64,000 nt of DNA from positions 159,906,001-159,970,000 of the forward strand of contig NC_135787.1 in NCBI RefSeq assembly GCF_051106095.1. The letters run 5' to 3'. This document shows, piece after piece, positions 12,029-24,000 of the stretch (positions are counted from its first letter, which is position 1; every line of letters starts with the position of its first letter). The notes under the pieces are model-generated. The model saw only the letters and a list, made by a program, of their open reading frames with translations. It was not told where the DNA came from and ran no database searches. The position numbers were made by a program, and so were the translations under genes. The stretch is from Pogona vitticeps. Taxonomy: Eukaryota > Chordata > Lepidosauria > Squamata > Agamidae.

Positions 12029-15000
12029 ATGGCGACGGGCATGGAACATGAGGAAGCGAGTGGGGAGACGATTAAAACCTTTAAGGAACTGGTGAGAGGA
12101 CCGTTGCCTTTTCTTTTGGCACCCGATTTCTTTCACTTTGAGCTGTTTTTTTCGTCTTAGCCGGCTTGCCCTTATGGGTCCGTGGTCCTAACCAATGATT
12201 TCTTTTCAGACTTCTAACACACGCACTTCGCTTGAATAACGTTACTGTGTCTTTATAGGAGGGTTCCTTTTAGATATCAGATATAGACGTCAGTTGGTGG
12301 GTGTTTTTCGAAACAGTAATTACACTCATGGCTGAATTATTGCCACCAGTTGCTTTTTTTCTTTGCTGAGAAATCTCTGTTAAAATCAAGTAAACCCAAC
12401 TGCAGAAGATGCTAACAACATTATCTTTCAATAAAACAGGTTGAAGTGGTGATGTGTTAACTTCTATGTAAAACAAGTTTTGTGTGAGCCCAAAACATGC
12501 TTAGAAGAACGCTTTACCTAATTTTAAATGCATGGGTTTTCGGTGTGTGTGTGTGTTTGGCTTTAGTAGGTGGATCTTGAGGCTGTAATAAAAAATGTTT
12601 GACAGATCAGTTTTGCGGTCACTGATGTGCCACATGGACTCATAGTATCCAAAATAAACAGGAAAAATGAGTGCAATTAATTAACTGCTTAAAGAGGTGT
12701 TCAGAAGTACTGGCTTTTCATTGGGAGACCCAGATTTGTATAAAGAGGATTTTCCAATTTCTAATTCCTAATAGGGTAAGTTGAGGGAGGTTAAACTAAG
12801 GTAAGGATTGTCCCAAGATCTCAAGTGAACCGTAGTGTTTATTTATACAAAGTATTGTCTTTTTTTAAGTATAAGAACAGTCCCACAGTGTGATACAATA
12901 CAAATGAAAGTAATAAATCCATTTCATAAATCTGTCTGTAACCATTCATGCACAAAAATCAGGAAGAGCACATAAAGCAGCAGTTGTACTTCTGTTTTTA
13001 ATGTGTTTTAGTACTGTTTTTATTTATGACTTTTAGTGTCTTTGATTAATAAATTTTAATATTGGAATTATTTCTTGTTTTTAGCTTGTAATTTTTTTAA
13101 AAAATGGTCTAAGGCACCTTGGACCCTTTTTAAGAGAAAGGGTGGTAGTGGAATATTTTAAATGAATAAAATAACTTAATATAGAATTGCAGTTATGAAC
13201 AGAAGCATATCTGGTTCAAGTCTTACAAACCATCCTCTGAAGCAAACTCCCTTATTTTTATAATTACTGTATAGTGCTTATTGATACTGGGTGGCTGTAT
13301 TAACTTCACATGAAACAAACATCCCATGGTTTTAGGGTACTACAGTTTAATTATGAAACCAGGATTGCAGCTAACTGAGAAGACTGTAGTACAGATGTTA
13401 GTAATTCTTAGTAACACTATTGGATTTTGAAGCCTGGGGCTGCTCGGTAAGAATTCATTTTCTGTTTGGAATACCAGGGAGTGACAGATGTGCTGTGCGA
13501 AGCCTGTGATCAGTTGGGATGGAAGGTACCTACTAAGATCCAAGTGGAGGCTCTTCCAGTTGCACTTCAAGGTGAGACTAATTGTCAGAGTTGGAATTCC
13601 AGAAAAGGAAGCAATTCCACAATATTTTATGTGTAATACTCTATCCTATTCTGCACCAGGGGTAGACAATGTTTGGGTCTCTAGATGGCGCTGGACTGCA
13701 GCTCTTTCCTGCTCTGACCAGTGTAGCTACTGCTGGAGAATGCAAGAAGTGCAGGGAATGGCATCCAGAGGCTAGCACTTTGCCCATTCTGTTTTACAGA
13801 CTGTTCATCTCTAAGTATGCATCCTTAATCATACAGAGTTCCTCTCTCTTGGACTGAGCTGCTGTGTTTTGCTCAGAGAGAAAGATGAGGTGCACCTATG
13901 AGCCTGATAGGGTAGTAAGAGTCCAACTGATTTACAGAATGATAACAGAACACTTATCTTTCTTTTGACCTTGGTGTGCCTTACGTGGGGCACTAAGAAG
14001 TGTATATAAGCTACAACTAGTGCAAAATGCACCTAGCGGGACAGCTCTGAGTTTCAGTGCAAAACCAAAGGTTGGGCATTCTGTTCCCCACTGTGCCTCC
14101 TAGGAGAAGACCCAGACTGTGTAGCCTTGGCCAAGCTGAGCAACTCCAGAACTCCTCCAGAAGAAGAGAGTAGTGGCCCATTCTGAAGATTCTGTACGTA
14201 GAAAACTCTGGAAAGGGTCACCATAAGTCAGAATTGACTTGATGGCTCATAATAATAATTATTAGTGCAAAACATAGCTGCCAGACAGCTGCCTCATGTG
14301 TAATTTAGAAAATATATAATGTGTCTTTTGAATCAATTGCACTCATATCCGGTTTGCTTCTGAGCTCAATTCAAGGTACTGTTGCTGATTTATAAAGTCT
14401 TAAATATTTTGGGGCCAGGATAGTTGAAAGACCATTTTCTCCCTCTATACATGCCCAGAAATTGCGGTGATGTTGCATGTCCCACTGCCCTGAGAGGCAG
14501 GATTGGTGGGTAAACAAAACAGGGCTTTTTCTGTAGGAATCCTTGGGGGCCGAGGTTTTTGTGGTTTTTTTTTAAAACATGTGGTTTTAAAATAATGTTT
14601 GGACCTGTTTTTAAAGAATGTTTCAGTATGTTTCTGAATGTTTTTAGTCTTAATTTCACAACTTTATTCTCTTGTAAGGTTTGAGACCTCCGGTAGGTAG
14701 AAGGGCAGTAAACTTATGGTTTAAATATTCTGTATAACTGTCAAGAGTCAGTTTATAGATGTGTATTCTAAACTTAGAAGTCCCATGCCTTGTTTGCAAA
14801 AGTTATCTGAGCAGGAGCTGAAATTGGCATGATGGTTTCTGTGCTTCTGATTAATGAAGTTTAGCCAGAACTAGACATCTGAAGGAATTATTAGGTGTTG
14901 AGCAGTCAGACCTGGGTGCAGGTCTTAGAAATTCAGGAAAGAGCAAAGTGTAAATATTCACTGCTGTTTTTCCTCAGCAGCCTAACTTGACCACAGGGGG

Positions 15001-18000
15001 GAGGAGAAAACTAGCATGCCTGTGTCTGCAGTGGTTCCATGGGGAGGAAAGAAACCTAAGGTGTGAGGAGTTCTTTGTTCAGTGAGCTGTGACAGCCTTT
15101 CTCTTTCCATCTGTCCCCCCCCAACCAGTCTTGTACCCTACACAAGTTTTTAATGTTAATTCTCACAAGGCTTTACTATCGGCTGTGCTAGCTGGGAATG
15201 ATGAGCTGTGTAGTCCAGGACACATGGAGGGCAGCAGGTTGTGGAAGTCTGCCGAACAGTCATTAACCACAAATATCACTTGATTATAGGAGGACTTGTT
15301 TCTGAAGTTACATTCACAAGATCCTAAACTTTTATTATTGCAAAGATTTCTGTTCCTCACCGTTTGCACTCTGACTTTGTCTAAAGTAGAAGCAGGCAAT
15401 ACACAGGCTGCATATTGCGTGCACCTCTCCACCAGTTTGGGAACCTCTACTGTGCTAGCTCCCCCCCCCCCCGCCCGGCCAATTTAAACTGTTGAAAATG
15501 GAGAATTGTACTCCCAGAAGGTCTAGGGACTACAGTTCACCTTCAAAATTGCACCTTCAAATCCCCATGTGCTTCATTTTGCTGAGCAAGTTGTAGTTTC
15601 TTTTTTTGAAATAGAAACTGTTTTTACTGAGAAGTTGGGAAAGTGGCCTGTGGTGGCTGCTTAAGGAGCAGGGTAATTGGTCCATTTAAAGTTGAGCTTC
15701 TCTGAAGCTGTTTTCCAGAATTGCTTCTCTATTTTCTCCAGCTGTGCTCCTGTGTTGTTTTCTTTCCACTCTGGTTGTAACATGATCTTTTTCTTGTAGG
15801 TCGGGACATCATCGGCTTAGCAGAAACAGGATCGGGGAAAACAGGGGCTTTTGCTTTGCCCATTCTTCAGGCACTGCTAGAGACCCCTCAGCGCTTCTTT
15901 GCTTTGGTCCTGACACCGACCCGGGAGCTAGCCTTTCAGATCTCAGAGCAGTTTGAGGCTCTTGGATCATCCATTGGTGTCCAGACCAGTAAGTGGTCTT
16001 GCTGCAGACCTTTAAATATATGGAAAGCTTACTGATATTTGTAGTAAGGTGATGATGGTGTAGATGCAGTTTCATGAGACTTGTTTGTATTCTACTTGCA
16101 ACAGGGTGAATTTGATTTAAATTTAAAATCTGGATTGTTTTAGGATTTAAATGTTGTTTTTAATTGTGATTTTAATCCATTTGTTTTTTAAAAAATCATT
16201 GATTTTTTACCCACCCCGAGTTGCCAAGTATGAATCTTGATAACCCTGAAATATACTTGTCAGTAATATGAAAACATATGTGCAGTTGAGACCTTGGGAT
16301 AAAATTAACAGCCATCAGCATACAGAGAATTTGTTAAAAAAAGGATGTTGGGAGGAACTGTACAGAGGCTGAATAGGAAGCTGGGGTGATGTGGTGGGGA
16401 ACTGATTGAATTTTAAACGGCTTGATTTACTGTCTCTTATCTTCCCTTTCCTAAGCTGTGATTGTTGGAGGAATTGACATGATGGCCCAGTCTCTGGCTC
16501 TGGCCAAGAAGCCACATGTAATAATTGGTAAGTAACCAGCATAGATCTCACAAAGGCCTTTGATTTGGTTAGCAGGGATGGCCTTTTTAAAATACTTCCC
16601 AAGACTGGATGTCCACCTTGACTCCTTAACATTATCAGGTCCTTTCATGAGGGAATGAAGGGCATTGTAGTTTTTGATGGCTCATCATCAGATCCCTTTG
16701 GCATCCGAAGCAGAGTGAAACAGGGCTGTGTCCTCGCACCAACCCTTTTGGGGATTTTTTTGCTGTCATGCTGAAGCAGGCCTTTGGAACTGCAACAGAA
16801 GGTGTCTATCTCCGGACTAGATCAGACAGAAAGATCTTTAATCTCTCTAGATTGAGAGTGAGGACCAAAGTCCAGCTGAAATGCATGCCGGACTTCCTCT
16901 TCGCCGATGATGCAGCCATTGTTGCCCACTCTGCTGAAGACCTCAAACAACTCATGAATTGTTTCAGCAAGGCCTGCCAAGACTTTGGAGTAACAATCAG
17001 CCTGAAGAAAACACAAGTCATGGGCTAGGATGTGGACTCACCTCCCTCTATTGCCATCTCCATGCAAGAATTGGAGGTTGTTCATGACTTTGTGTACCTT
17101 GGCTCAACGGTTCTGACACTCTCTCCCTAGATGTTGAGGTGGATAAATGCATTGGCAAAGCAGCTACCATGTTCTCTAGACTCACAAAGAGAGTATGGCT
17201 CAGTAAGAAGCTGACTGCATATACCAAGATCCAGGTCTATAGAGCCTGTGTCCTGAGTACACTCCTGTACTGCAGTGAGTTCTGGACCCTTTGTGCACGG
17301 CAGGAGAGGAAGCTGAACATCTTCCATATGCATTGTCTCCAACGCATTTTTGGTATCACCTGGGAGGACAAAGTTCCAAATAGAGTAGAACGAGCTGGAA
17401 TTTTTAGCATCTATACATTACTGAAACAGCGACATCTGCGTTGGCTTGGGTATATCGTGAGAATGGCTGATGGTCGGATTCCAAAAGATCTGTATGGAGA
17501 ATTAGTAGGCAAATCGCCCCAGAGACCACAGCTGCAATACAAAGATATCTGCAAGCGGGATCTGAAGGCCTTAGAAATGGACCTCAACAGATGGGAAACC
17601 CTGACATCTGAGCGTTCAGCCTGGAGGCAGGCGTTGCATCACAACCTCTCCCAATTTGAAGAGACCCTTGTCCAGCAGGCCAAGGCAAAGAGGCAGTCCT
17701 GAAAGCAGCAAAATCGGAGCTGGACAGGGAACAGATTGTATTTGTCTTCAGTGTGGAAGGGATTGTCACTCTCGAATTGGCCTTCTCAGCCACACTAGAC
17801 ACTGTTTTAAGTCCTCCATATAGAGCATGTTACCATAGTCTCTCAAGACTGAAGAATGCCTAATCTAATCTAAACCATCAGGCTGGATGATTCAGTGGAC
17901 CGAAACGGTAGAGAATATTACTTTCTTGGAGTACAGCTTCTGAAATCCCCCAGCTAGCGTGGGCACTGAAGTACTATCTTAAAAAATAATCTTTCCAGGC

Positions 18001-21000
18001 TCTGGATTACTGTAATTAGACCTTAAGAATCCATAAGGGCTACTTCCCTGAATTCCTTGTAAGCAGGAGGGCTATCACATCTATACATCTTAATTCAGTC
18101 AAAGATGAGCAGTGAAATTCATATGGGGGGGGTCTAAATGCCTGGCCATGTGTGACCCCCCCCTTTTCAAAGCAACAGTACAACCACTTTTCAGGATCCT
18201 TTAGAAAATTTCCTCTCCTCAGACTATTATCCTCTCACTCCTGCACACACGACCATTCTGACATCCAGCCATGCAATCCTTCTGAACTCTTGCTGCTCAC
18301 CTTCCTTTCTGGCTTTCCTGATCTCCCAGATGACTTTTCCTGCTCTTCCCTGGTCTCCAAACCCTCCATTACTCTCTTTAGTCCCAGGCCCGTCTTATCA
18401 GACAGCAGTGATAGGGCTCTTGTTTTCTTTTTCTTCGCAGCTGGGGATGTGCTGTAGCCACTTGCTGTCCTCGTTTGTCCAGAACGTCAGTCGTACATTC
18501 TTTGCTATGTGCAAAGTCATCTGAGTTATTAACTATTTCTTCTTCACCCCTTCTCTGGGTAGCTACACCTGGCCGCCTGATAGACCACCTGGAGAACACA
18601 AAAGGCTTCAATTTGAGAGCTCTGAAGTACCTGGTTATGGATGAAGCTGACCGGATTCTCAACATGGACTTTGAGACTGAGGTGAGCTCCACCGCATCTC
18701 TCCCGCTCTGGGAGGGACCTGTACAATTTCAAGAGACTGGTGTTTTTGACCATTGTAATTCCAGAATATTTTCTCCCATACGTGTTGGGAACTTGGCTCC
18801 GCCTCACTTATGAATAGGGAATATATCATCTGGGATAGCTAGGAATCTCTTTGTTCCCTGGTGTGTCCCTCCTGTTGCTTAGCAAGAAACAGATGTTATC
18901 AGGAATGGTTCTTTAACCTTGAAGATGGGGCAGATGTGTGGTCTTCCAGACGTTGTTGGGCTGGAGTTCCTTCCAACATTCCCCAGCGGCCGTGCCCTCT
19001 ACAGCTATTGCAAACCTAATAATATTTGAAGGTTCACATAGTCTTGTTTTAAGGCAAAGCCAAGCTTTTGAATGTTAGAGGAATACACTCATATACCAGT
19101 TGCACTGAGAGTATATTCAAATAATAAAAATTATAGAGGATAAGATTTTGTCATGCAAAGTTATATGTACTAATTTACAGATGTACTGTGGGCAGCAAAA
19201 GCCTTGTCTGAAATCTTTCTCACATGTTATATGATGTATTTTCTACCACAAATACTCTTTGTTATGAACAGACCTTGGACGAGTTCCTTTTTTAGTTTAC
19301 GGTTCCCATGTAGTCAGACTGATGGAGATTCTGGGATTTTCCAAGCTCAGCTTATGGAGTAGTGGAGTGGTTTGACTTAAAGGGGTAGTTCCTGCGCTGT
19401 TCTTTTCATCAGGCTGGACTGTGGTCCAACAATGGTGCCTGGAGCGCATGTGTGGATGTACGTGCACAGAACCAAATTTTGTGTGCGCATGCTATCAACT
19501 ATCTTTCATTCTTTGTTTTGCTTGTTTTTACTCTTCGCAGGTAGATAAGATCCTGAAAGTGATTCCCAGAGACAGGAAGACATTTCTGTTTTCTGCTACA
19601 ATGACTAAAAAGGTATGTGAGGAAGGTGACATTTTGCATTCAGTTATAAAGGGTGGGATGGAGAAACCTGGGGCCTGACGTAGCATTGTGGCAGGATGGA
19701 TGCCTCAAAATCTTGATCTGATCTTTGCTCAGGTTCAAAAACTCCAGCGTGCTGCTCTTAAGGACCCTGTGAAATGTGCAGTTTCATCCAAATATCAGAC
19801 AGTTGAGAAACTGCAGCAGTACTATATTTTTATCCCTTCCAAGTTCAAGGTAAGGTATTTCCTCCTCCTTGTTTCATATTCTGCTAGAATCTCCTGGCCC
19901 TGTTTGAATGTGTTTTTTCAGCCTCATTTTTTTTTGGTTTTGAAACATATTTTCCTCATCTGTTTAGGATAGTTACCTAGTATATATTCTGAATGAACTT
20001 GCTGGCAACTCATTCATGATATTCTGCAGCACTTGCAATAATACCCAAAGGACGGCCCTCCTGCTTCGGAATCTGGGTTTCACTGCTATTCCCCTCCACG
20101 GACAGATGAGTCAGGTATGGGTTAATCTGAATGTAAGGAAATGACTGGTATCTACTGCACTGGAACAATCAGTATATTTTAATTGTAGCTTGGAAGAATT
20201 CTTCTCTTTTTGAATGTTTTTTACTGGAGCTCCCAGAACTCACTCCAGCCAGCAAGTGGTATGCTGTGGGGATTCTGGAAGTTGTAGTTGATGAGTGATT
20301 TTTTTTTCTCAAGCTCAGATATTAAACATCCAATGTTCCTTGTATCCTCCATCAGCTTATAAGCTGCCCAGAGACCTTTGGGTAGTGTGGGCAGCATATA
20401 AATTAAATAAATAAAAATAAATTTTCTTTTCAATTTCAATTTATTAACCCTCATCCAGTCCATTATAAGGTCCAGACATGAGTTCAGTACAGAAACTGCC
20501 TCACCTGGATTGGTGGAAAATGAGAGGTAGAGCTGAGTTTCGTCAGCATATTGCTGACTCCTCAGCCCAAACCTCCTGATGACCTCTCCCAGCGGTTCCA
20601 TGTAGATGTTAAACAGCATGGGGGACAGTATCGAGCCCTGAGGAACTCCATGACATAAAGGCCATGGGGCAGAGCAACTGTCCGCCAGCACCACCCTCTG
20701 GACACGGTCAGCCAGGAAGGAGCGGAACCACCATAAGCAGTGCCCCCAATTTCCAACCCAGCCAGCCTATCCAGAAGGACACCATGGTCGATGGGGTTGA
20801 AAGCCGCTGAGAGGTCCAGGAGTATCAACAGGGTCACACTGCTCTTGTCTCTCCCCTGGAAAAGGTCATTGTACAGGGCAACTAAGGCAGTCTCCGTACC
20901 AAAACCCGGCCTGAAATCTGATTGAAATGGATCCAGAAAATTCATTTCATCCAGCAGGGCCTGGAGCTGCCCGGCCACAACCCACTCAAACACTTTGCCA

Positions 21001-24000
21001 AAATAAGGGAGGTTCGCTACTGGTTGGTAATTAACCACCAGCCTTGGGTCCAGGTTAGGCTTTTTAAGGAGTGGCCGAATTACCGCCTCTCTCAAAGAAG
21101 CATTCACGGCCTCCTGGACCCAGGTGCGAACCCCCCTGGCAGATCTTCCAATTAGCCAAGATGGGCAAGGGTTGAGCGGGGTGGTGGTAGAACGGACAGA
21201 TCCAAGCACCCTGTCCACATCCTCAGGTCTCAACAATTGAAACTCATCTATTAATATTTGACTTAAGCACAGCACACTGGACACATCCTCTGATTCTGCA
21301 GTAACAGTAGAGTCCAACCCACTGTGAATCTGAGCTATTTTCCCCTCAAAATGAATGGCAAACTCATCACAGTGAGCTGATGAGCAGTCTGGGACCTCCA
21401 CCGGATTTCCCGGTTGAAGAAGATCCCGGACCACCCGAAACAGCTTTGCTACACAACATTTTGAGGAAGCAATATGGCTGGAGAAATATTGCCGTTTCGC
21501 CACCTGTATTGCCATGAAATAGGCCCGATAATAAGCTCTAAGTTGTGTTCGATCGGACTCCCAGCAGGATTTCCTCCACTTGCGCTCCAGCCGTCTCCCC
21601 TCTCGCTTCATTGCCTGTAATAATAAGTCAGTCACAAAAGTGTAGCTTCATTCCACGTTTCGAGCCTAAAAGCTACAGAAGTGTATTGATATTTTCTTTC
21701 CTTCCCCATCAGAACAAACGATTGGGGTCACTGAACAAGTTCAAAGCAAAAACACGATCCATTCTGCTAGCCACTGATGTTGCCAGCAGAGGCCTGGATA
21801 TACCCCATGTTGATGTTGTGATTAACTTTGACATTCCAACCCATTCCAAGGTAAGTTTCAAGACAGGCTGCTAAACTAGAGGTTTTCCTGACTCACACTT
21901 GCTAATGACCTCTTTTTGAAAAAAATGATTCTGATTCAACTGAAAGACTGTTTGGATAGCACAGGTTTGTAGCTTGCTGGTGTTCTTGCACTGGTCCCAG
22001 TTATGTGATTCTCAGTTCACAGCATGGACTGGAGTGCTTCTGGGCCCATGTGAGCTGCCCTTGGTGGAATGCCCGTTGCAGAACTCCCCAGGATTTGCCC
22101 TGCCTCCTTCTTTGATCAAGGAGTTGAAGACAGTTACCACCACCAAAACACTAGTGCCTCCAGAAAGCAAGTGAAGGCAATTGAGGACACAGTTGTGTGT
22201 ACGCAAGAAATCTCTGCATTCATGAAAGTTAGAACTACAGTGATGCCTCGCAAGACGAAAATTCATTCTGCAAGTCGTTTCGTATTGTGAAAATTTCATC
22301 TTGCGAAGCGCGGTTTCCCATAGAAATGCATTGAAATTTAATTAATGTGTTCCTATTCGTCTTGCGAAGCACAGCTATAGAAAAATTTGTCTTGTGAGTC
22401 ACCAAAAAATCGCAAAACACTTTCATCTTGCGAGTTTTTTGTTGCGCAAGGCATTCGTCTTGCAAGGCATCACTGTATGCCTTTTTGAAAATGACACTGG
22501 TTCTTCTACATATATGTTTATATAAATTCTGTAAACATTTCCACGCTGGAAATGTTTCTATACAGGTTGCTTGATTATCCAGTCACTCTTTGACAGTCTG
22601 TACCTACCAGATATTTTGCAGCTTTAAGAGTGGATCCCTGGCAAGATCTAATGGCTAGAAGATGAAATGAAGAGTATCTTAAGATATTCTAGGCTGGTAA
22701 TGGACAGATATACTTGCTGTTACATAGATAGTGTTTTGAAAGAACTATTTCTGCGTAGGGTGGATTTGATTTAAATCATGGTTTAAATTAAAAAAAACAT
22801 TTTAAAATTAAAATAAATAAATTTAAATTGTGATTTCAATCAGTTTGATTTTTAAAAAATCATTCATTTTTATCCACCCTGTTTGCACACGTTCTCTGGC
22901 CATATTTTTGAAAAGGCATATGATTTAAATTGAGATAATGGGATAGTGGCTCTCCAGGTGTTACTGCACTAGAGTTTCTGTTGTCTCCCCATTGACTATG
23001 CTGGCTGCGGCTTCCGATCACATAGTTAGACTGGTCTTTATCACTTCCCTCGGTGAAACAAGACAGTATAGAAACATACTAAATGCATGTCCACAAAGAG
23101 TTACATTAAACCAATGGTTCTTGACCTTGGGTTACTCAGGTATTTTTGGACTGCAACTCCCAGAAGCATTCACCACCAACTGTGCTGGCTGGGGTTTCTG
23201 GGAGTTGCAGTTCAAAAACACCTGAGTAACCAAGGTTAAGAACCACTGCATTAAATGAGCATGTTGGGATTCCCTGCATACTTTGCCTGAGTTGTTGTTG
23301 TTTTGTTACATTTTGCTGTGTCTTGTTCTTGTAACTTAACCTGCATCCCTTTCAGGATTACATTCATCGGGTGGGGAGAACTGCTCGGGCAGGGCGCTCT
23401 GGCAAGTCAATCACCTTTGTCACACAGTAAGTAGCGCTCTGTGCAATCTTCATGGTGCCACCACTCTCCGATGTGAGAGAGCAGCAGAGGGTGGGAGTCC
23501 TTGTGGGATAAGCTGGAAGTTGGGTGCTAGCTCGAATTTAGGGCTGCTGGTTCAAAGGAACAGTGTGCAAGAGGTACTCAGACTAATTCTGCCTGCTCCC
23601 AGGTACGACGTGGAGCTCTTCCAGCGTATTGAGCACCTGATTGGTAAGAAGCTGCCTGCCTTCCCCACTGAAGAGGAAGAAGTCATGATGCTGACAGAGC
23701 GTGTGGCTGAAGCACAGAGGTTTGCTCGCATGGTAGGTTGGGTTTGCATTTCTGTTGTGGATTTGTGTAATTTGGGGCGGCAGAGTCTGAAAATGTTATT
23801 TCTCTGAGCCATCACATCTAGAAGCCAAAACAAGCTACTGGCCATACTGACTGGGATTCTGGGAGTTGTTCCGCCATATAAGTAGCATTTCCAAGTGCTT
23901 CGTGCAGGCCAGTGTGAAACAAATCAGTTGGAACATTGGTTAGGTTTGCGCTATTAAGACTAAGACTGCATGAGGAGCCTTGTAATCAAATTGTGTGCTG

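Noticed and set aside
17139-17702. 187-codon open frame as a host gene
   Set aside because: It is the C-terminal part of a LINE reverse transcriptase lying in DDX47 intron 4.
20562-21635. 357-codon antisense open frame as a host gene
   Set aside because: It has L2-clade reverse-transcriptase motifs and lacks the rest of the element; it is a LINE fragment.
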